From an uncultured Rhizobiaceae bacterium (GTDB taxonomy: Bacteria > Pseudomonadota > Alphaproteobacteria > Rhizobiales > Rhizobiaceae): a stretch of DNA of 64,000 nucleotides. The notes under the pieces were generated by a model. The model did not search any database. It was not told where the DNA came from and was given only the letters and a program-made list of their open reading frames with translations. Shown here in pieces: positions 36,350 through 45,858 of the stretch (positions are counted from its first letter, which is position 1; every line of letters begins with the position of its first letter). Both the position numbers and the translations under genes were made by a program. The stretch covers positions 3,100,001 through 3,164,000 of the forward strand of contig CATOTF010000002.1 of the NCBI GenBank assembly GCA_951813045.1, written 5' to 3'.

Positions 36350-37121
36350 GTTTGACACCGAAACAACCCGTACCTTGGAGCGCGCGTATCTGGGTGCCGA
36401 TCTCTCTTACAGAAGAAGGGCATCCTTTGATGCGCTCAAACCAAGCCCTGGCGACACCATTTTGGACATTGGCTGTGGTAACGGAATGCTTACGGCCGAA
36501 CTCGCAAGAGCGGTCGGTCCTGCGGGAAAGATATTTGGAATTGACCCGAGTCCAGACATGCTTGCGGCCGGAAGAGAGCGTTGCCGCAACTATGGTTGCG
36601 TCGAGTTTATCGAGGGCGCAGCCATCAATCTGCCAATCAAGGACGGCTTCGCGGACAAGGCCGTTTCGATACAAGTCTTCGAATACATCGAGGATGTCGA
36701 CGGCGCTCTGGATGACACACTGCGATGCCTGAAAACTGGCGGTCGCCTAGTCATCGGTGACATGCATTTTGGCAGTTTCATTTGGTTCAGCGATGATCCC
36801 GACCGCATGTCCGAAATGACGGCATCCTGGGATCAACATTTTGTGAACGGCAATCTACCATCAAGCCTTCCCGGTATCCTTAGAGGCAAGGGCCATATGA
36901 TTGAAGAGGTCGTGCCTGTGACCTTCACAGATCATGAACTCAAACCCGATGGCCTTGCGATGATGTTGATGCACTTGATGAAACAATACGCCGTCGCCAA
37001 CGAACATCTTACAGACGCGGTTGCGCAGGCTTGGTTTGACGAACAAGAAAAACTGGCGGAGGAAGGGCGGTTCTTCTTTTCTATTACCCAATTCGTAGTA
37101 GTGGCCCGTAAGTCATCCTGA
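36342..37121 (+). CDS. SAM-dependent methyltransferase (UbiE-like class I)
   Basis: About 259 aa. Motif I ILDIGCGNGMLTAEL near residue 40, then GKIFGIDPSPDMLAAGRERC, and a post-motif acidic segment (VSIQVFEYIEDVDGALDDTLRCLKTGG). The ATG at 36342 overlaps the GFA stop; a TTG 15 bp earlier is also open. Substrate unknown. Forms a pair with the GFA-family gene. Confidence 0.8.
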   Translation: MLKFDTETTRTLERAYLGADLSYRRRASFDALKPSPGDTILDIGCGNGMLTAELARAVGPAGKIFGIDPSPDMLAAGRERCRNYGCVEFIEGAAINLPIKDGFADKAVSIQVFEYIEDVDGALDDTLRCLKTGGRLVIGDMHFGSFIWFSDDPDRMSEMTASWDQHFVNGNLPSSLPGILRGKGHMIEEVVPVTFTDHELKPDGLAMMLMHLMKQYAVANEHLTDAVAQAWFDEQEKLAEEGRFFFSITQFVVVARKSS

Positions 37122-37411
37122 TCCTGCAACCGATTGCACCATTGCAATGCAAAAACCCGACATTCGTCTCACAGGGCTAAAAGGTAGCTTAGTCCGCAGT
37201 GCTGACCTCCAGCTCGCCAATCTCGGTCCAGAGTTGAATGGCGGCTTTGGCGAAATCGATCAAAATTTGGGGACGTAGCACCAAGGTCAGGCTTGGGCCT
37301 TGATCACGAAGTTGGTTGGCTTGTGCCTAATTTTGCAGGCAATCCGCCCACGTCAGAAATAGCTCGCCAAAGGCGACGCAAGAGCTACTGTTTGTGATAC
37401 AATGAGCGTCT

Positions 37412-37948
37412 ATGCAACCAGATAATGGTTACCTCAAAGAACTCGATATCCGCTTCAAAGAAAGTGAATACAAAAATCTCCTGCGAGAGCAAATCCGTGA
37501 ACCCCGGCAAGTGTATGAAGCGGTTAAATCCCTGGAAGATGCCACTCAGGAAAAGGTACTTGGCATCTTCGTGTCCGACCAACTCGATGAGCCTGTATTT
37601 CAACACCTAGCTTTGGGTGCAGCCGATTCTGCCATCGTTGATCTGAAGTATTTGATGCGGCAGGCTCTCCTTACACTCGCCAGCGGATTTGTACTGGTTC
37701 ACAATCACCCATCTGGTGAAGCGTTTCCGTCTGATGCAGACCGCAGCGTAATTGATAAGGTTCGAGTGTTGGCTCAGTTTCACGACATTCAGATGATTGA
37801 TTTCATGGTGGTTGGGCAGAATTGTTACTGGAGTCTTTTCGAGGAGGAAGGGAAATTGTATCAACTTGGTCGATTATCGAGGCGAGAAACGCCACCAACT
37901 GTCGATGATCTGGAAAAAATCATGATCAATAAGGATTGGGAACGGTAA
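37412..37948 (+). CDS. RadC-like JAMM/MPN-domain protein
   Basis: 178 aa. Metal motif HNHPSGEAFPSDAD at residues 97-110 gives His97, His99 and Asp108. Shorter than chromosomal RadC (about 225 aa), lacking the N-terminal HhH region. Short RadC-like proteins are common in genomic islands, matching the integrase next door. Function unresolved. Confidence 0.82.
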   Translation: MQPDNGYLKELDIRFKESEYKNLLREQIREPRQVYEAVKSLEDATQEKVLGIFVSDQLDEPVFQHLALGAADSAIVDLKYLMRQALLTLASGFVLVHNHPSGEAFPSDADRSVIDKVRVLAQFHDIQMIDFMVVGQNCYWSLFEEEGKLYQLGRLSRRETPPTVDDLEKIMINKDWER

Positions 37949-38060
37949 TGCCTAAATACCAACGTCGTCCTAATGTTGTGTAAAATCTAATGTCGTTAAG
38001 TTTGCGTGACTATATTTCGCGGCTTGGGGGCATATGCTTCAGCTCGGAGCATATGTTGTT

Positions 38061-39200
38061 TTATCTCGGTTTCCGTACATTGATTGCCGCTGCATCCAAA
38101 CTATTCTTGAGGTGAGCCGCATAGTGCTTCTCAATCATCTCGACACTGGTACGGCAGTTCTTGGCGATCTGATAGATATCAGCACCTTCAAGTAGCCTAA
38201 ATGAAATATAGCTATGCCTAAGGCTGTACAACGTTCTCCGATTGCCCTCACGGTCAATTTTTAAACCTTGTTCTGACAAAATCCGATTAAACTGTTTTTT
38301 GTGATCTACCGGAAAGAGACGGTCGGTCGGTGTCGGTTGATTGCGCTCTTTCATTCTTTCAAATGGTCGAACAGCACCGGTTGTGCTTTTGCAATATCCC
38401 ACTCCACGTTTACCGCGCACTTCAATTTCGAGGATCGTTTCGCCGGTGGCGTTATCTTCAACGATCTCGACGTCCCGGTATTCAAGCCAGTTGGCTTCAT
38501 CAGGACGAATACCGGTGTTGGCCATAAACAAAATCTTGTCGTGCAGCTGTTCTGCCATGCGAACATGATAGCTGCTATTAGCCGTCTTAATATTTTTTCG
38601 CGTAGCTTCGTAAAGTTGTTTGTATTCAGCAGGTGAAAACCACGCCCGATGAACCACTTTTCCGGAAGCTCGATAGGGTGTTGAGAGATCGGGTAAACTT
38701 TCTACCCAGCCATGCCGCAAAGCGGTTTTTAAGACTTGGCGGAGTGTCACCAATTCATGTTGCATTGTGCTGCGGGCCGGTGGTTTAAATCCGTCACCGC
38801 CATTCATCCGCATCATGCGGTAATCTTGAACTTTACCGGCAGTAATTTCTGATAACCCAAGATTGCCGAAATACGGCAGAAGATGATTGCGCAATCGAGC
38901 CTGATGATCTGCGGTATATTTTGCGTTCCGCTCACCTTCGGTCATTACCTCATATTCAACCACAAACCTATTTGCTGCTTGTTTGAAGGTTTTTTCGTTT
39001 TTTAACTCGCCACCAACCTGCTTGCCGCGCAATTCAAGGTACCAATTTTCGGCAAAAGCCTCAGCTCGAATGAGGTTTTCTTCCTTGGTACTTTTGCGCC
39101 GTTCTTTCCCTGCCAGATAGGTTGAGCATTGCCAGAGTGGACTACCAGCTCGCTTATACAGATTCACCTTTCCATCCAATATCGACTGCCAATCGCTCAT
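38061..39200 (-). CDS. Genomic-island tyrosine integrase
   Basis: 379 aa. N-terminal arm (YLAGKERRKSTKEEN), core-binding domain near 70-180, and catalytic domain with NTGIRPDEANWL (Arg), SLRHSYISFRLL (His, Arg) and EKHYAAH (Tyr). It reads away from the 3' end of the tRNA-Met gene 112 bp off, the usual layout of a tRNA-integrated island. Confidence 0.9.
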   Translation of the reverse strand: MSDWQSILDGKVNLYKRAGSPLWQCSTYLAGKERRKSTKEENLIRAEAFAENWYLELRGKQVGGELKNEKTFKQAANRFVVEYEVMTEGERNAKYTADHQARLRNHLLPYFGNLGLSEITAGKVQDYRMMRMNGGDGFKPPARSTMQHELVTLRQVLKTALRHGWVESLPDLSTPYRASGKVVHRAWFSPAEYKQLYEATRKNIKTANSSYHVRMAEQLHDKILFMANTGIRPDEANWLEYRDVEIVEDNATGETILEIEVRGKRGVGYCKSTTGAVRPFERMKERNQPTPTDRLFPVDHKKQFNRILSEQGLKIDREGNRRTLYSLRHSYISFRLLEGADIYQIAKNCRTSVEMIEKHYAAHLKNSLDAAAINVRKPR

Positions 39201-39311
39201 GAATCCATACCTCGCTCACATTGTGTGATTTGTGTGACTATTGTGCGAGAGTATAATATCGAAATTAGAAATACAAATTTCCACATAACAAATTGTATTT
39301 ATGAGGTTTTT

Positions 39312-39388
39312 TGGTAGCGGGAGAGGGACTTGAACCCCCGACACGCGGATTATGATTCCGCTGCTCTAACCAGCTGAGCTACCCCGCC
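39312..39388 (-). tRNA. tRNA-Met (CAU anticodon), probable island attachment site
   Basis: 77 nt including an encoded CCA. Acceptor GGCGGGG pairs with the 3' strand ending CCCGCT plus ACCA. D arm AGCTCAGCTGGTTAGAGC; anticodon arm with loop ATCATAA (anticodon CAT); T arm GGGGGTTCAAGTCCC. The body matches alphaproteobacterial elongator tRNA-Met; tRNA-Ile with modified CAU is less likely. Its 3' end faces the integrase gene. Confidence 0.93.
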
Positions 39389-39577
39389 ACGGGGTGTCGT
39401 AATTATGTTCGGCTGATGGGCCGAAAACGGCTCTTACAAATTGAGCCCGACGGGCGGGATATAGGGTTGTCTTAGGCTTTCTGTCAACCGGTATCATTAG
39501 CTCTTCAGCCAAGAAAATTAAGCGACATAAAAAACGTGGATTTGGCTTCACCCCGCTACGGTGTGGGAGCTAAAATT

Positions 39578-40768
39578 TCACGCCGATAGTGTTGCTCGCC
39601 CAGCATTCTCTGCGCCCAGCGCTAACGGGTTGTCACGCTCGGTTCGGTTGATCCAGCCACCACCCAACACGCGGGTCTGATCATTTCCATCTGCGTAAAA
39701 AACGCAAGCCTGCCCTGGTGACACACCGTCCTCACCTTGTGCCAATGTAATGAACACCGCACCGTCTTCTAAAGTTAATTGTGCCGGTTGAGGCGGTCTT
39801 GTTGAACGCACGCGCACATAGATGTCGTGCGGGTCACCGACTAGTTCAGAAACCGATTGACCCCCCAGCCAGTTTACATCACGAAGTTCTATACGTCGTG
39901 TGGCGAGCGCCTCACGAGGACCAACAGTCACCGTCGCCGTTGCTGCATCTATACCGATAACATAGATCGGTTCGCCAATCGCCACTCCGATACCTCGACG
40001 CTGTCCAACTGTAAAATGAATGATACCATCGTGCTTTCCCAGCACCCGCCCATCAAGATGGACGATCTCTCCAGGGTTATGGGCTTCCGGTCTGAGTTTG
40101 GAAATAATATCCGCATATTTGCCGTTCGGCACGAAGCAAATATCCTGACTGTCACTTTTTGTAGCAACCACCAGTCCCATATCTTCAGCCATTTTGCGGG
40201 TCTGTGATTTAGGGATATTACCAAGCGGGAACCGCAGGAAATTCAACTGCTCCTGTGTTGTTGCAAACAGGAAATAACTCTGGTCTTTATCCGCATCCGC
40301 GGGGCGATACAATTGGCGATCATTGTGCTCCCCTTCCCGCGAAATAATATAATGACCCGTTGCAAGGCAATCGGCCCCCAACTCCTTTGCTGTTGCCAAC
40401 AGATCCGAAAACTTCACGGTCTGATTGCATGAGACACAGGGAATTGGTGTTTCACCACGCAGATAGGCGTCAGCAAACGGGTCGATCACCTGTTCTTTAA
40501 AATTCTGCTCGTAATCAAGAACATAATGGGGAAAATCCATCTGCTCGGAAACCCGCCGTGCGTCGTGAATATCCTGTCCCGCACAACATGCACCTTTACG
40601 GTGGACTGCGGCGCCGTGGTCGTAAAGCTGCAGCGTCATGCCGACAACTTCATACCCTTCCTGCTTTAATAGACAGGCCACCACAGACGAATCCACTCCG
40701 CCCGACATGGCAATCACCACGCGGGTATCAGCAGGTGATTTATCAAATCCCAGACTATTGAGCGGCAT
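39578..40768 (-). CDS. mnmA: tRNA-specific 2-thiouridylase MnmA
   Basis: 396 aa. PP-loop ATP motif SGGVDSS at residues 22-28, catalytic Cys in [11 protein letters not shown] (Cys111) and sulfur-accepting Cys in [14 protein letters not shown] (Cys211). It adds sulfur to uridine 34 of tRNAs for Lys, Glu and Gln. Length and motifs are standard. A core housekeeping gene marking the end of the island region. Confidence 0.97.
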   Translation of the reverse strand: MPLNSLGFDKSPADTRVVIAMSGGVDSSVVACLLKQEGYEVVGMTLQLYDHGAAVHRKGACCAGQDIHDARRVSEQMDFPHYVLDYEQNFKEQVIDPFADAYLRGETPIPCVSCNQTVKFSDLLATAKELGADCLATGHYIISREGEHNDRQLYRPADADKDQSYFLFATTQEQLNFLRFPLGNIPKSQTRKMAEDMGLVVATKSDSQDICFVPNGKYADIISKLRPEAHNPGEIVHLDGRVLGKHDGIIHFTVGQRRGIGVAIGEPIYVIGIDAATATVTVGPREALATRRIELRDVNWLGGQSVSELVGDPHDIYVRVRSTRPPQPAQLTLEDGAVFITLAQGEDGVSPGQACVFYADGNDQTRVLGGGWINRTERDNPLALGAENAGRATLSA

Positions 40769-40946
40769 ATCAAACGACTTTCTATTGGTGCAGCACGGTT
40801 TGCCATATGGAGAGGTTCACTGCAAGAACAAGTCCCGATTCACCGCTCAGCATAATATTCGCCACATTGCCAAGTTTGCGAAATTGACCCTAACATGCCG
40901 AAAATCCTCAAAACGCCATCGGTGCGGGATCAGACGGAACCATAAT

Positions 40947-41852
40947 ATGATTGCTGATCGACCACTATTTGGTGTTGTGCTGATGCTTGGCTTTTGCATG
41001 CTCGCTCCGGCTGGCGATGCCGTTGCGAAGCTTCTGGGGACCACAATTCCGCTATTGCAATTGCTTTATGTGCGTTTCGCCGTCCAGATGCTTCTTCTGC
41101 TTCCATTGGCAGGCGTTTTGAAAATCTCCCTGCTGGCAACACCCAGAGTTCTTCAATTGACCTTATTGCGCACTTTGCTCCACATCACCGGGGTTGGGGC
41201 AATGTTTTTATCCCTGCGATACATTCCACTAGCTGATGCAGTGGCAATAGCCTTCGTCATGCCATTCATCATGCTTTTGCTGGGCAAATTCGTACTCAAC
41301 GAAGAAGTTGGAACACATAGAATGGCCGCCTGCATCGTTGGATTCATAGGGACATTGCTGGTCATACAACCGAGTTTTTCCGAAGTCGGGGCTCCTGCAT
41401 TACTCCCGCTTTTTGTCGCAGTTAATTTCGCATTTTTCATGTTGGTGACACGAAAGGTTGCAAAGGACATTGATCCAATAGCTTTGCAAACCCTAAGTGG
41501 CATGATGGCGACATTGGGTTTTACGATTCTCTACACTGGAATTGCTGCAATGGGCAAAATTGATGCAGTATTCGTGTGGCCGGACCGGTTTGAATCAACC
41601 CTTCTCCTTCTCGTTGGGATTATTGGAACTTTGGCGCATCTTCTGATGACCTGGTCATTGCGCTTTGCGCCTTCCGCAACGCTTGCCCCAATGCAATATC
41701 TGGAAATTCCAATCGCAACATTAATCGGGTTTGTCATTTTTTCAGATCTGCCAAACGGATTGGCCGCGCTTGGCATCACCATCACCATCGTATCCGGCCT
41801 TTACATCATCTATCGAGAACACGCGAATGCGAGAGCCATAGGTGCAAGCTGA
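40947..41852 (+). CDS. DMT-superfamily (EamA) transporter
   Basis: 302 aa, about ten helices in two EamA repeats (FCMLAPAGDAVAKLLG start; VGIIGTLAHLLMTWSLRFAPSATLAPMQYLEIP in the second half). The ATG at 40947 is used because upstream codons look non-coding and lie in mnmA's promoter region. Drug/metabolite exporter-type; substrate unknown. Confidence 0.88.
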   Translation: MIADRPLFGVVLMLGFCMLAPAGDAVAKLLGTTIPLLQLLYVRFAVQMLLLLPLAGVLKISLLATPRVLQLTLLRTLLHITGVGAMFLSLRYIPLADAVAIAFVMPFIMLLLGKFVLNEEVGTHRMAACIVGFIGTLLVIQPSFSEVGAPALLPLFVAVNFAFFMLVTRKVAKDIDPIALQTLSGMMATLGFTILYTGIAAMGKIDAVFVWPDRFESTLLLLVGIIGTLAHLLMTWSLRFAPSATLAPMQYLEIPIATLIGFVIFSDLPNGLAALGITITIVSGLYIIYREHANARAIGAS

Positions 41853-42152
41853 GACCTTCCAACCTGCATCCTAGTTCAAGCGAAGGGACAATGGATGGCG
41901 GATTATCTAGGCTCTATTTGCGTCGATTGGATTCAATGTCTCATAGTTGTCATTGTCGTTTCAACGACAATCTAGAGCGGCTTGTTCGGTGCCTGTGGCG
42001 CTGGATTCCCGCTGCAGCGGGAATGGCAAAGAAGTGGTGTGGTCTGTGCCGGATATAACGTATGGATGTGATCGATAGTTATGGAGATCCTTGGCACAAG
42101 GCCAAGGACGAAGACCGTGGATCGTTTGGTGCACACAATTCCATCTCTACTG
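41853..42152. repeat. Intergenic palindromic repeats of alphaproteobacterial type
   Basis: Contains a perfect 20-bp palindrome at 42005-42024 (ATTCCCGCTG and its complement) and an 8-bp stem TCCTTGGC / GCCAAGGA at 42088-42108. Sequences of the form GGATTCCCGC...GCGGGAATG are dispersed intergenic repeats in many alphaproteobacteria. An open frame here (minus, 41972-42169) is a by-product of the repeats. Confidence 0.6.
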
Positions 42153-42186
42153 TTTAAAAAATTTACCAATTGATAAATTTTTTAAA
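42153..42186. promoter_or_regulatory. Probable RutR operator upstream of preT
   Basis: A 34-bp palindrome with 16 of 17 pairs, centred on TTTACCA-AT-TGATAAA (42162-42177). This resembles the known RutR box TTGACCA-N2-TGGTCAA with three differences. It lies 54 bp before the preT start, and a RutR-like regulator is encoded at 45088. Confidence 0.75.
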
Positions 42187-42230
42187 GCAAGTATCCTGAA
42201 CTTGCTCAAACATTTTATCCGGAACCAGAT

Positions 42231-43583
42231 ATGACAGACTCAGTTCAGGCGCGAAGACTTCAGGACGGCGTTGTTGCAGAGCGGATTGACGCAGAAACTG
42301 CAAAGGACAACTTCACTGACCTGCATCCACCTCTGAATCACCACGAGTCGCTGGTCGCATCCGACAGATGCTATTTTTGCTATGATGCTCCTTGTGTCAC
42401 CGCCTGCCCCACTGGAATTGATATTCCCCTGTTCATCCGCGAGATTTCCACCGGCAACACATTGGGCGCGGCGAAAACCATTTTCGAACAAAACATAATG
42501 GGGGGCATGTGTGCTCGGGTCTGCCCGACAGAAACACTGTGCGAACAAGCTTGTGTACGTGAGGCAGCAGAGGGAAAACCGGTACAGATTGGCCTGTTGC
42601 AAAGGTTCGCAACGGACCTCGCCATGAAACAGGAGAAACAGTTCTTTGACCGCTCACCAGCGACCGGCAAGACCATCGCGGTGGTCGGTGCCGGTCCGTC
42701 CGGACTGGCCTGTGCCCATCGCTTGGCCATACATGGGCACGATGTAACTGTCTTTGAATCCCGTAAAAAACCGGGCGGGCTGAATGAATTCGGCATCGCC
42801 GCCTACAAGGCGGTTGATCAATTTGCCAGCCATGAGGTCGATTACATAACCGCCATCGGCGGCATCGACATCGAATACGACCAAGCGCTGGGCGAGGACA
42901 TAACGTTAGACCAGTTGAAATCCTCCTACGATGCGGTCTTCCTCGGCATGGGCCTTTCAGGGGTTAATGCCCTGGGACTGAACGATGATGGTGCAAAAGG
43001 GGCGGTTGACGCTGTCGATTTCATCGCGACATTACGGCAGACCAGTGAGATGAACAGTATTCCCATCGGGCGGCGCATCGTGGTTATTGGCGGCGGCATG
43101 ACCGCCATCGATGCCGCAGTTCAAGCCAAACTATTGGGCGCAGAAGAGGTAGCCATCTGCTACCGGCGTGGTCAGGAACACATGAATGCATCCCCATTTG
43201 AGCAGGAACTGGCAACATCAAAAGGCGTGACCATCCGCCATTGGGTACAGCCCACAAAATTGATGGCAAATGACGGCGACGTTGATGCAGTTGAACTGGA
43301 ATACACCGAACTTCGCGATGGCAAATTGGTCGGAACGGGGACGAACCTTACCTTACAGGCGGATCAGGTTTTCAGCGCCATTGGACAGACATTCGAAGAT
43401 GCGACCAATTCGAAAGTTGAACTCAACAAAGGGCGCATTAAAACCGACAAAAATGGCTCAACGTCAATTGCTGGCATCTGGGCAGGAGGAGACTGTACGG
43501 ATACCGGCGACGACCTCACTGTAACGGCGGTGGCCCAGGGACGGGATGCAGCCGAAGCCATTAACAAAGCACTTGCGGGTTAG
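42231..43583 (+). CDS. preT: NAD-dependent dihydropyrimidine dehydrogenase subunit PreT
   Basis: 450 aa flavoprotein that feeds NADH electrons to PreA. N-terminal Fe-S cysteines (CYFCYDAPCVTACPTG near residues 46-61; MCARVCPTETLCEQACVR near 88-105), FAD loop VVGAGPSGLACAHRLA near 152-167, NAD loop VVIGGGMTAIDAAVQAKLLGA near 285-305. With PreA it reduces uracil and thymine to dihydro forms. Preceded by the RutR-like palindrome; preA follows after 10 bp. Confidence 0.93.
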   Translation: MTDSVQARRLQDGVVAERIDAETAKDNFTDLHPPLNHHESLVASDRCYFCYDAPCVTACPTGIDIPLFIREISTGNTLGAAKTIFEQNIMGGMCARVCPTETLCEQACVREAAEGKPVQIGLLQRFATDLAMKQEKQFFDRSPATGKTIAVVGAGPSGLACAHRLAIHGHDVTVFESRKKPGGLNEFGIAAYKAVDQFASHEVDYITAIGGIDIEYDQALGEDITLDQLKSSYDAVFLGMGLSGVNALGLNDDGAKGAVDAVDFIATLRQTSEMNSIPIGRRIVVIGGGMTAIDAAVQAKLLGAEEVAICYRRGQEHMNASPFEQELATSKGVTIRHWVQPTKLMANDGDVDAVELEYTELRDGKLVGTGTNLTLQADQVFSAIGQTFEDATNSKVELNKGRIKTDKNGSTSIAGIWAGGDCTDTGDDLTVTAVAQGRDAAEAINKALAG

Positions 43584-43593
43584 GAAAAAACAT

Positions 43594-44904
43594 ATGGCAG
43601 ATATTTCAAACAACTTTGTCGGCATTAAATCCCCCAACCCGTTCTGGCTGGCATCAGCACCGCCAACGGACAAAGCCTATAATGTCGAACGGGCATTTGA
43701 AGCGGGATGGGGCGGTGTTGTCTGGAAGACGCTCGGCGAAGAAGGCCCGCCCATCGTCAACGTAAACGGTCCACGCTATGGGGCGATCTGGGGCGCTGAC
43801 CGCCGCCTTCTTGGCCTCAATAATATCGAGCTCATCACCGACCGCGATCTTTATCAGAACCTGCGTGAAATCAAGGAAGTGAAGATGAAATGGCCCGACC
43901 GGGCCGTGGTTGTTTCCATCATGGTGCCCTGCGAGGAAGGTGCCTGGAAGGCAATTCTTCCCCTCGTGGAAGAAACCGGGGCAGACGGTATCGAGCTGAA
44001 CTTCGGCTGCCCCCATGGCATGAGCGAGCGGGGTATGGGAGCCGCTGTTGGCCAGGTTCCGGAATATATTGAGATGGTGACCCGATGGTGCAAACAGACA
44101 ACCCGCATGCCTGTCATCGTAAAACTCACACCCAATATTTCAGACATTCGATACCCCGCCCGCGCCGCCAAAGCGGGAGGAGCGGATGCTGTGTCTTTAA
44201 TCAACACGGTCTCCTCGATCATATCGGTGGATTTGGATTCGTTTGCTCCGCAACCCACAATCGACGGCAAGGGCAGCCATGGAGGCTATTGCGGCCCGGC
44301 GGTAAAACCGATTGCTCTCAACATGGTGGCAGATATTGCCCGCGACCCGGAAACCACTGGCCTGCCGATTTCCGGCATTGGAGGCATTACAAACTGGCGC
44401 GATGCGGCAGAATTTTTAGCACTCGGTGCGGGCAATGTGCAAATATGCACTGCGGCGATGACATATGGGTTTAAGATCGTAGAGGAAATGATCACCGGTT
44501 TAGAAAACTGGATGGACGAGAAAGGACACGCAACCCTTGATGACGTGATTGGCCGGGCGACCCCCAATGTCACGGACTGGCAATATCTGAACCTGAATTA
44601 TATAACCAAGGCCAAGATTGATCAGGACTCTTGTATAAAATGTGGTCGATGCCATATTGCGTGTGAAGATACGTCTCACCAGGCAATCACATCGATGGTC
44701 GATGGTGAACGGCGTTTTGAAGTGATTGACGCAGAATGTGTAGGCTGTAATCTATGCGTAAATGTCTGCCCGGTCGAAAACTGCATAACGATGGAACCGT
44801 TACCGGCAGGAAGTTTAGACGAACGCACGGGTGAAAAAGTAGTCAAGGAATACGGCAACTGGACGGAGCATCCCAACAATCCGTCCGCAGTTGCAGCGGA
44901 ATAA
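43594..44904 (+). CDS. preA: NAD-dependent dihydropyrimidine dehydrogenase subunit PreA
   Basis: 436 aa from ATG at 43594. FMN-binding dihydroorotate-dehydrogenase-like barrel (NPFWLASAPPTDKAYNVERAF start; VIVKLTPNISDIRYPARAA; GIGGITNWRDAAEFLALGA) and a C-terminal double 4Fe-4S ferredoxin domain (CIKCGRCHIACED, CVGCNLCVNVCPVENC). First step of reductive pyrimidine catabolism. Confidence 0.95.
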   Translation: MADISNNFVGIKSPNPFWLASAPPTDKAYNVERAFEAGWGGVVWKTLGEEGPPIVNVNGPRYGAIWGADRRLLGLNNIELITDRDLYQNLREIKEVKMKWPDRAVVVSIMVPCEEGAWKAILPLVEETGADGIELNFGCPHGMSERGMGAAVGQVPEYIEMVTRWCKQTTRMPVIVKLTPNISDIRYPARAAKAGGADAVSLINTVSSIISVDLDSFAPQPTIDGKGSHGGYCGPAVKPIALNMVADIARDPETTGLPISGIGGITNWRDAAEFLALGAGNVQICTAAMTYGFKIVEEMITGLENWMDEKGHATLDDVIGRATPNVTDWQYLNLNYITKAKIDQDSCIKCGRCHIACEDTSHQAITSMVDGERRFEVIDAECVGCNLCVNVCPVENCITMEPLPAGSLDERTGEKVVKEYGNWTEHPNNPSAVAAE

Positions 44905-44999
44905 CCTTGGGGATGGCTTTTAGATTTTTGTTTTGGGTTTTTGTGCCCCCAAGACACCGAAATGAAGGTCGAGAAGCAAATTACTTATCTAAGGTTAGG

Positions 45000-45030
45000 C
45001 GGGGTTCGTGAAAACGGACCCCGTTCCTTT
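45000..45030 (+). terminator. Hairpin terminator after preA
   Basis: Nine-base stem with one wobble pair (CGGGGTTCG / CGGACCCCG), 6-nt loop, followed by TTCCTTTT. It lies between the convergent preA and rutR genes. Confidence 0.6.
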
Positions 45031-45087
45031 TGAGGGTTCCGGCAAATTAAATCCTGTAGCACCTAACCCGATAGAGCGTATCACACG

Positions 45088-45732
45088 TCAAGGTTTTAAA
45101 CCACCAATATACAACTGACTTAAAAAGCGTCCGGCATCTTCAAACCGATCCTTTGTTTTTTTCGCATCGCCAAGAACAACTGTTACTTGTGCATCAAAAT
45201 CTGCGTAATGTTGTGTGGTCGACCAAATCGAGAATATCAAATGGTGCGGGTCGCATTTTGCAAGTTTCCCCTGCCTGATCCAGTTGAGTATTATTTGTGC
45301 TTTTTCCTCAACTAAATCTCGCAATTCAACCAATTCTTCCTGAATACGTGGCGCTCCCTGAAGAATTTCATTAGCAAAAAGGCGGCTTTCGCGGGGAAAA
45401 TCCCGGGCAAGCTCCAATTTTCGACCAATATAGGATTGAATTTCGGAGATCGGGTCTCCCTGTGCGTCGATTTCATGAAGGGGGCGCAACCAGCTTTCAA
45501 GCAATTGATCCAGCAGTTGACGATGCATCGCTTCCTTTGTACGAAAATAATAAAGCAGATTCGGCTTCGACAGGCCCGCGTGGTCTGCAATCTGATCAAT
45601 CGTAGCGCCACGAAACCCATGTGTGGAAAATACGTCCAGCGCAGCCTCAAGAATTATTTCTTCTTTTTCCCGCTGGATACGCGTTCGTTTACGCGTTCCC
45701 GCAGCTCTCGAAGCCGATTTTGGCTGGGCCAA
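45088..45732 (-). CDS. rutR: TetR-family regulator RutR
   Basis: 214 aa. HTH region FSTHGFRGATIDQIADHAGLSKPNLLYYFRTKEAMHRQLLDQ, and a C-terminal ligand domain closely following E. coli RutR (WLRPLHEID; FPRESRLFANEILQGAP; DPHHLIFSIWSTTQHYADF). RutR releases DNA on binding uracil or thymine. It lies between preTA and the amidase gene, diverging from the latter across the predicted operator at 45805. Confidence 0.92.
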   Translation of the reverse strand: MAQPKSASRAAGTRKRTRIQREKEEIILEAALDVFSTHGFRGATIDQIADHAGLSKPNLLYYFRTKEAMHRQLLDQLLESWLRPLHEIDAQGDPISEIQSYIGRKLELARDFPRESRLFANEILQGAPRIQEELVELRDLVEEKAQIILNWIRQGKLAKCDPHHLIFSIWSTTQHYADFDAQVTVVLGDAKKTKDRFEDAGRFLSQLYIGGLKP

Positions 45733-45804
45733 TCCACCTCTCCTGTTTAAACAGCCATTTTCATCACTTTTACACCTTGAGCGATGCGATGAAACCTGTA
45801 ATCT

Positions 45805-45820
45805 TTGACCAGTTGGTAAA
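45805..45820. promoter_or_regulatory. Probable RutR operator between rutR and amidase genes
   Basis: TTGACCA-GT-TGGTAAA matches the RutR consensus TTGACCA-N2-TGGTCAA with one mismatch. It is placed to control both divergent genes. Confidence 0.8.
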
Positions 45821-45858
45821 TTTTTGAAAAACTTACAAAACGCACGGGAATGAACTGC

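Noticed and set aside
37189-37326. Possible gene remnant on the minus strand before the RadC-like gene
   Set aside because: Only about 45 codons are open before a stop, with no recognisable motif.
40638-40946. Long N-terminal extension of the DMT transporter
   Set aside because: It overlaps mnmA on the opposite strand and is not membrane- or signal-like; the ATG at 40947 gives a normal EamA protein.
41972-42169. 65-codon minus-strand frame
   Set aside because: It reads through intergenic palindromic repeats and resembles translated repeat sequence, not a gene.
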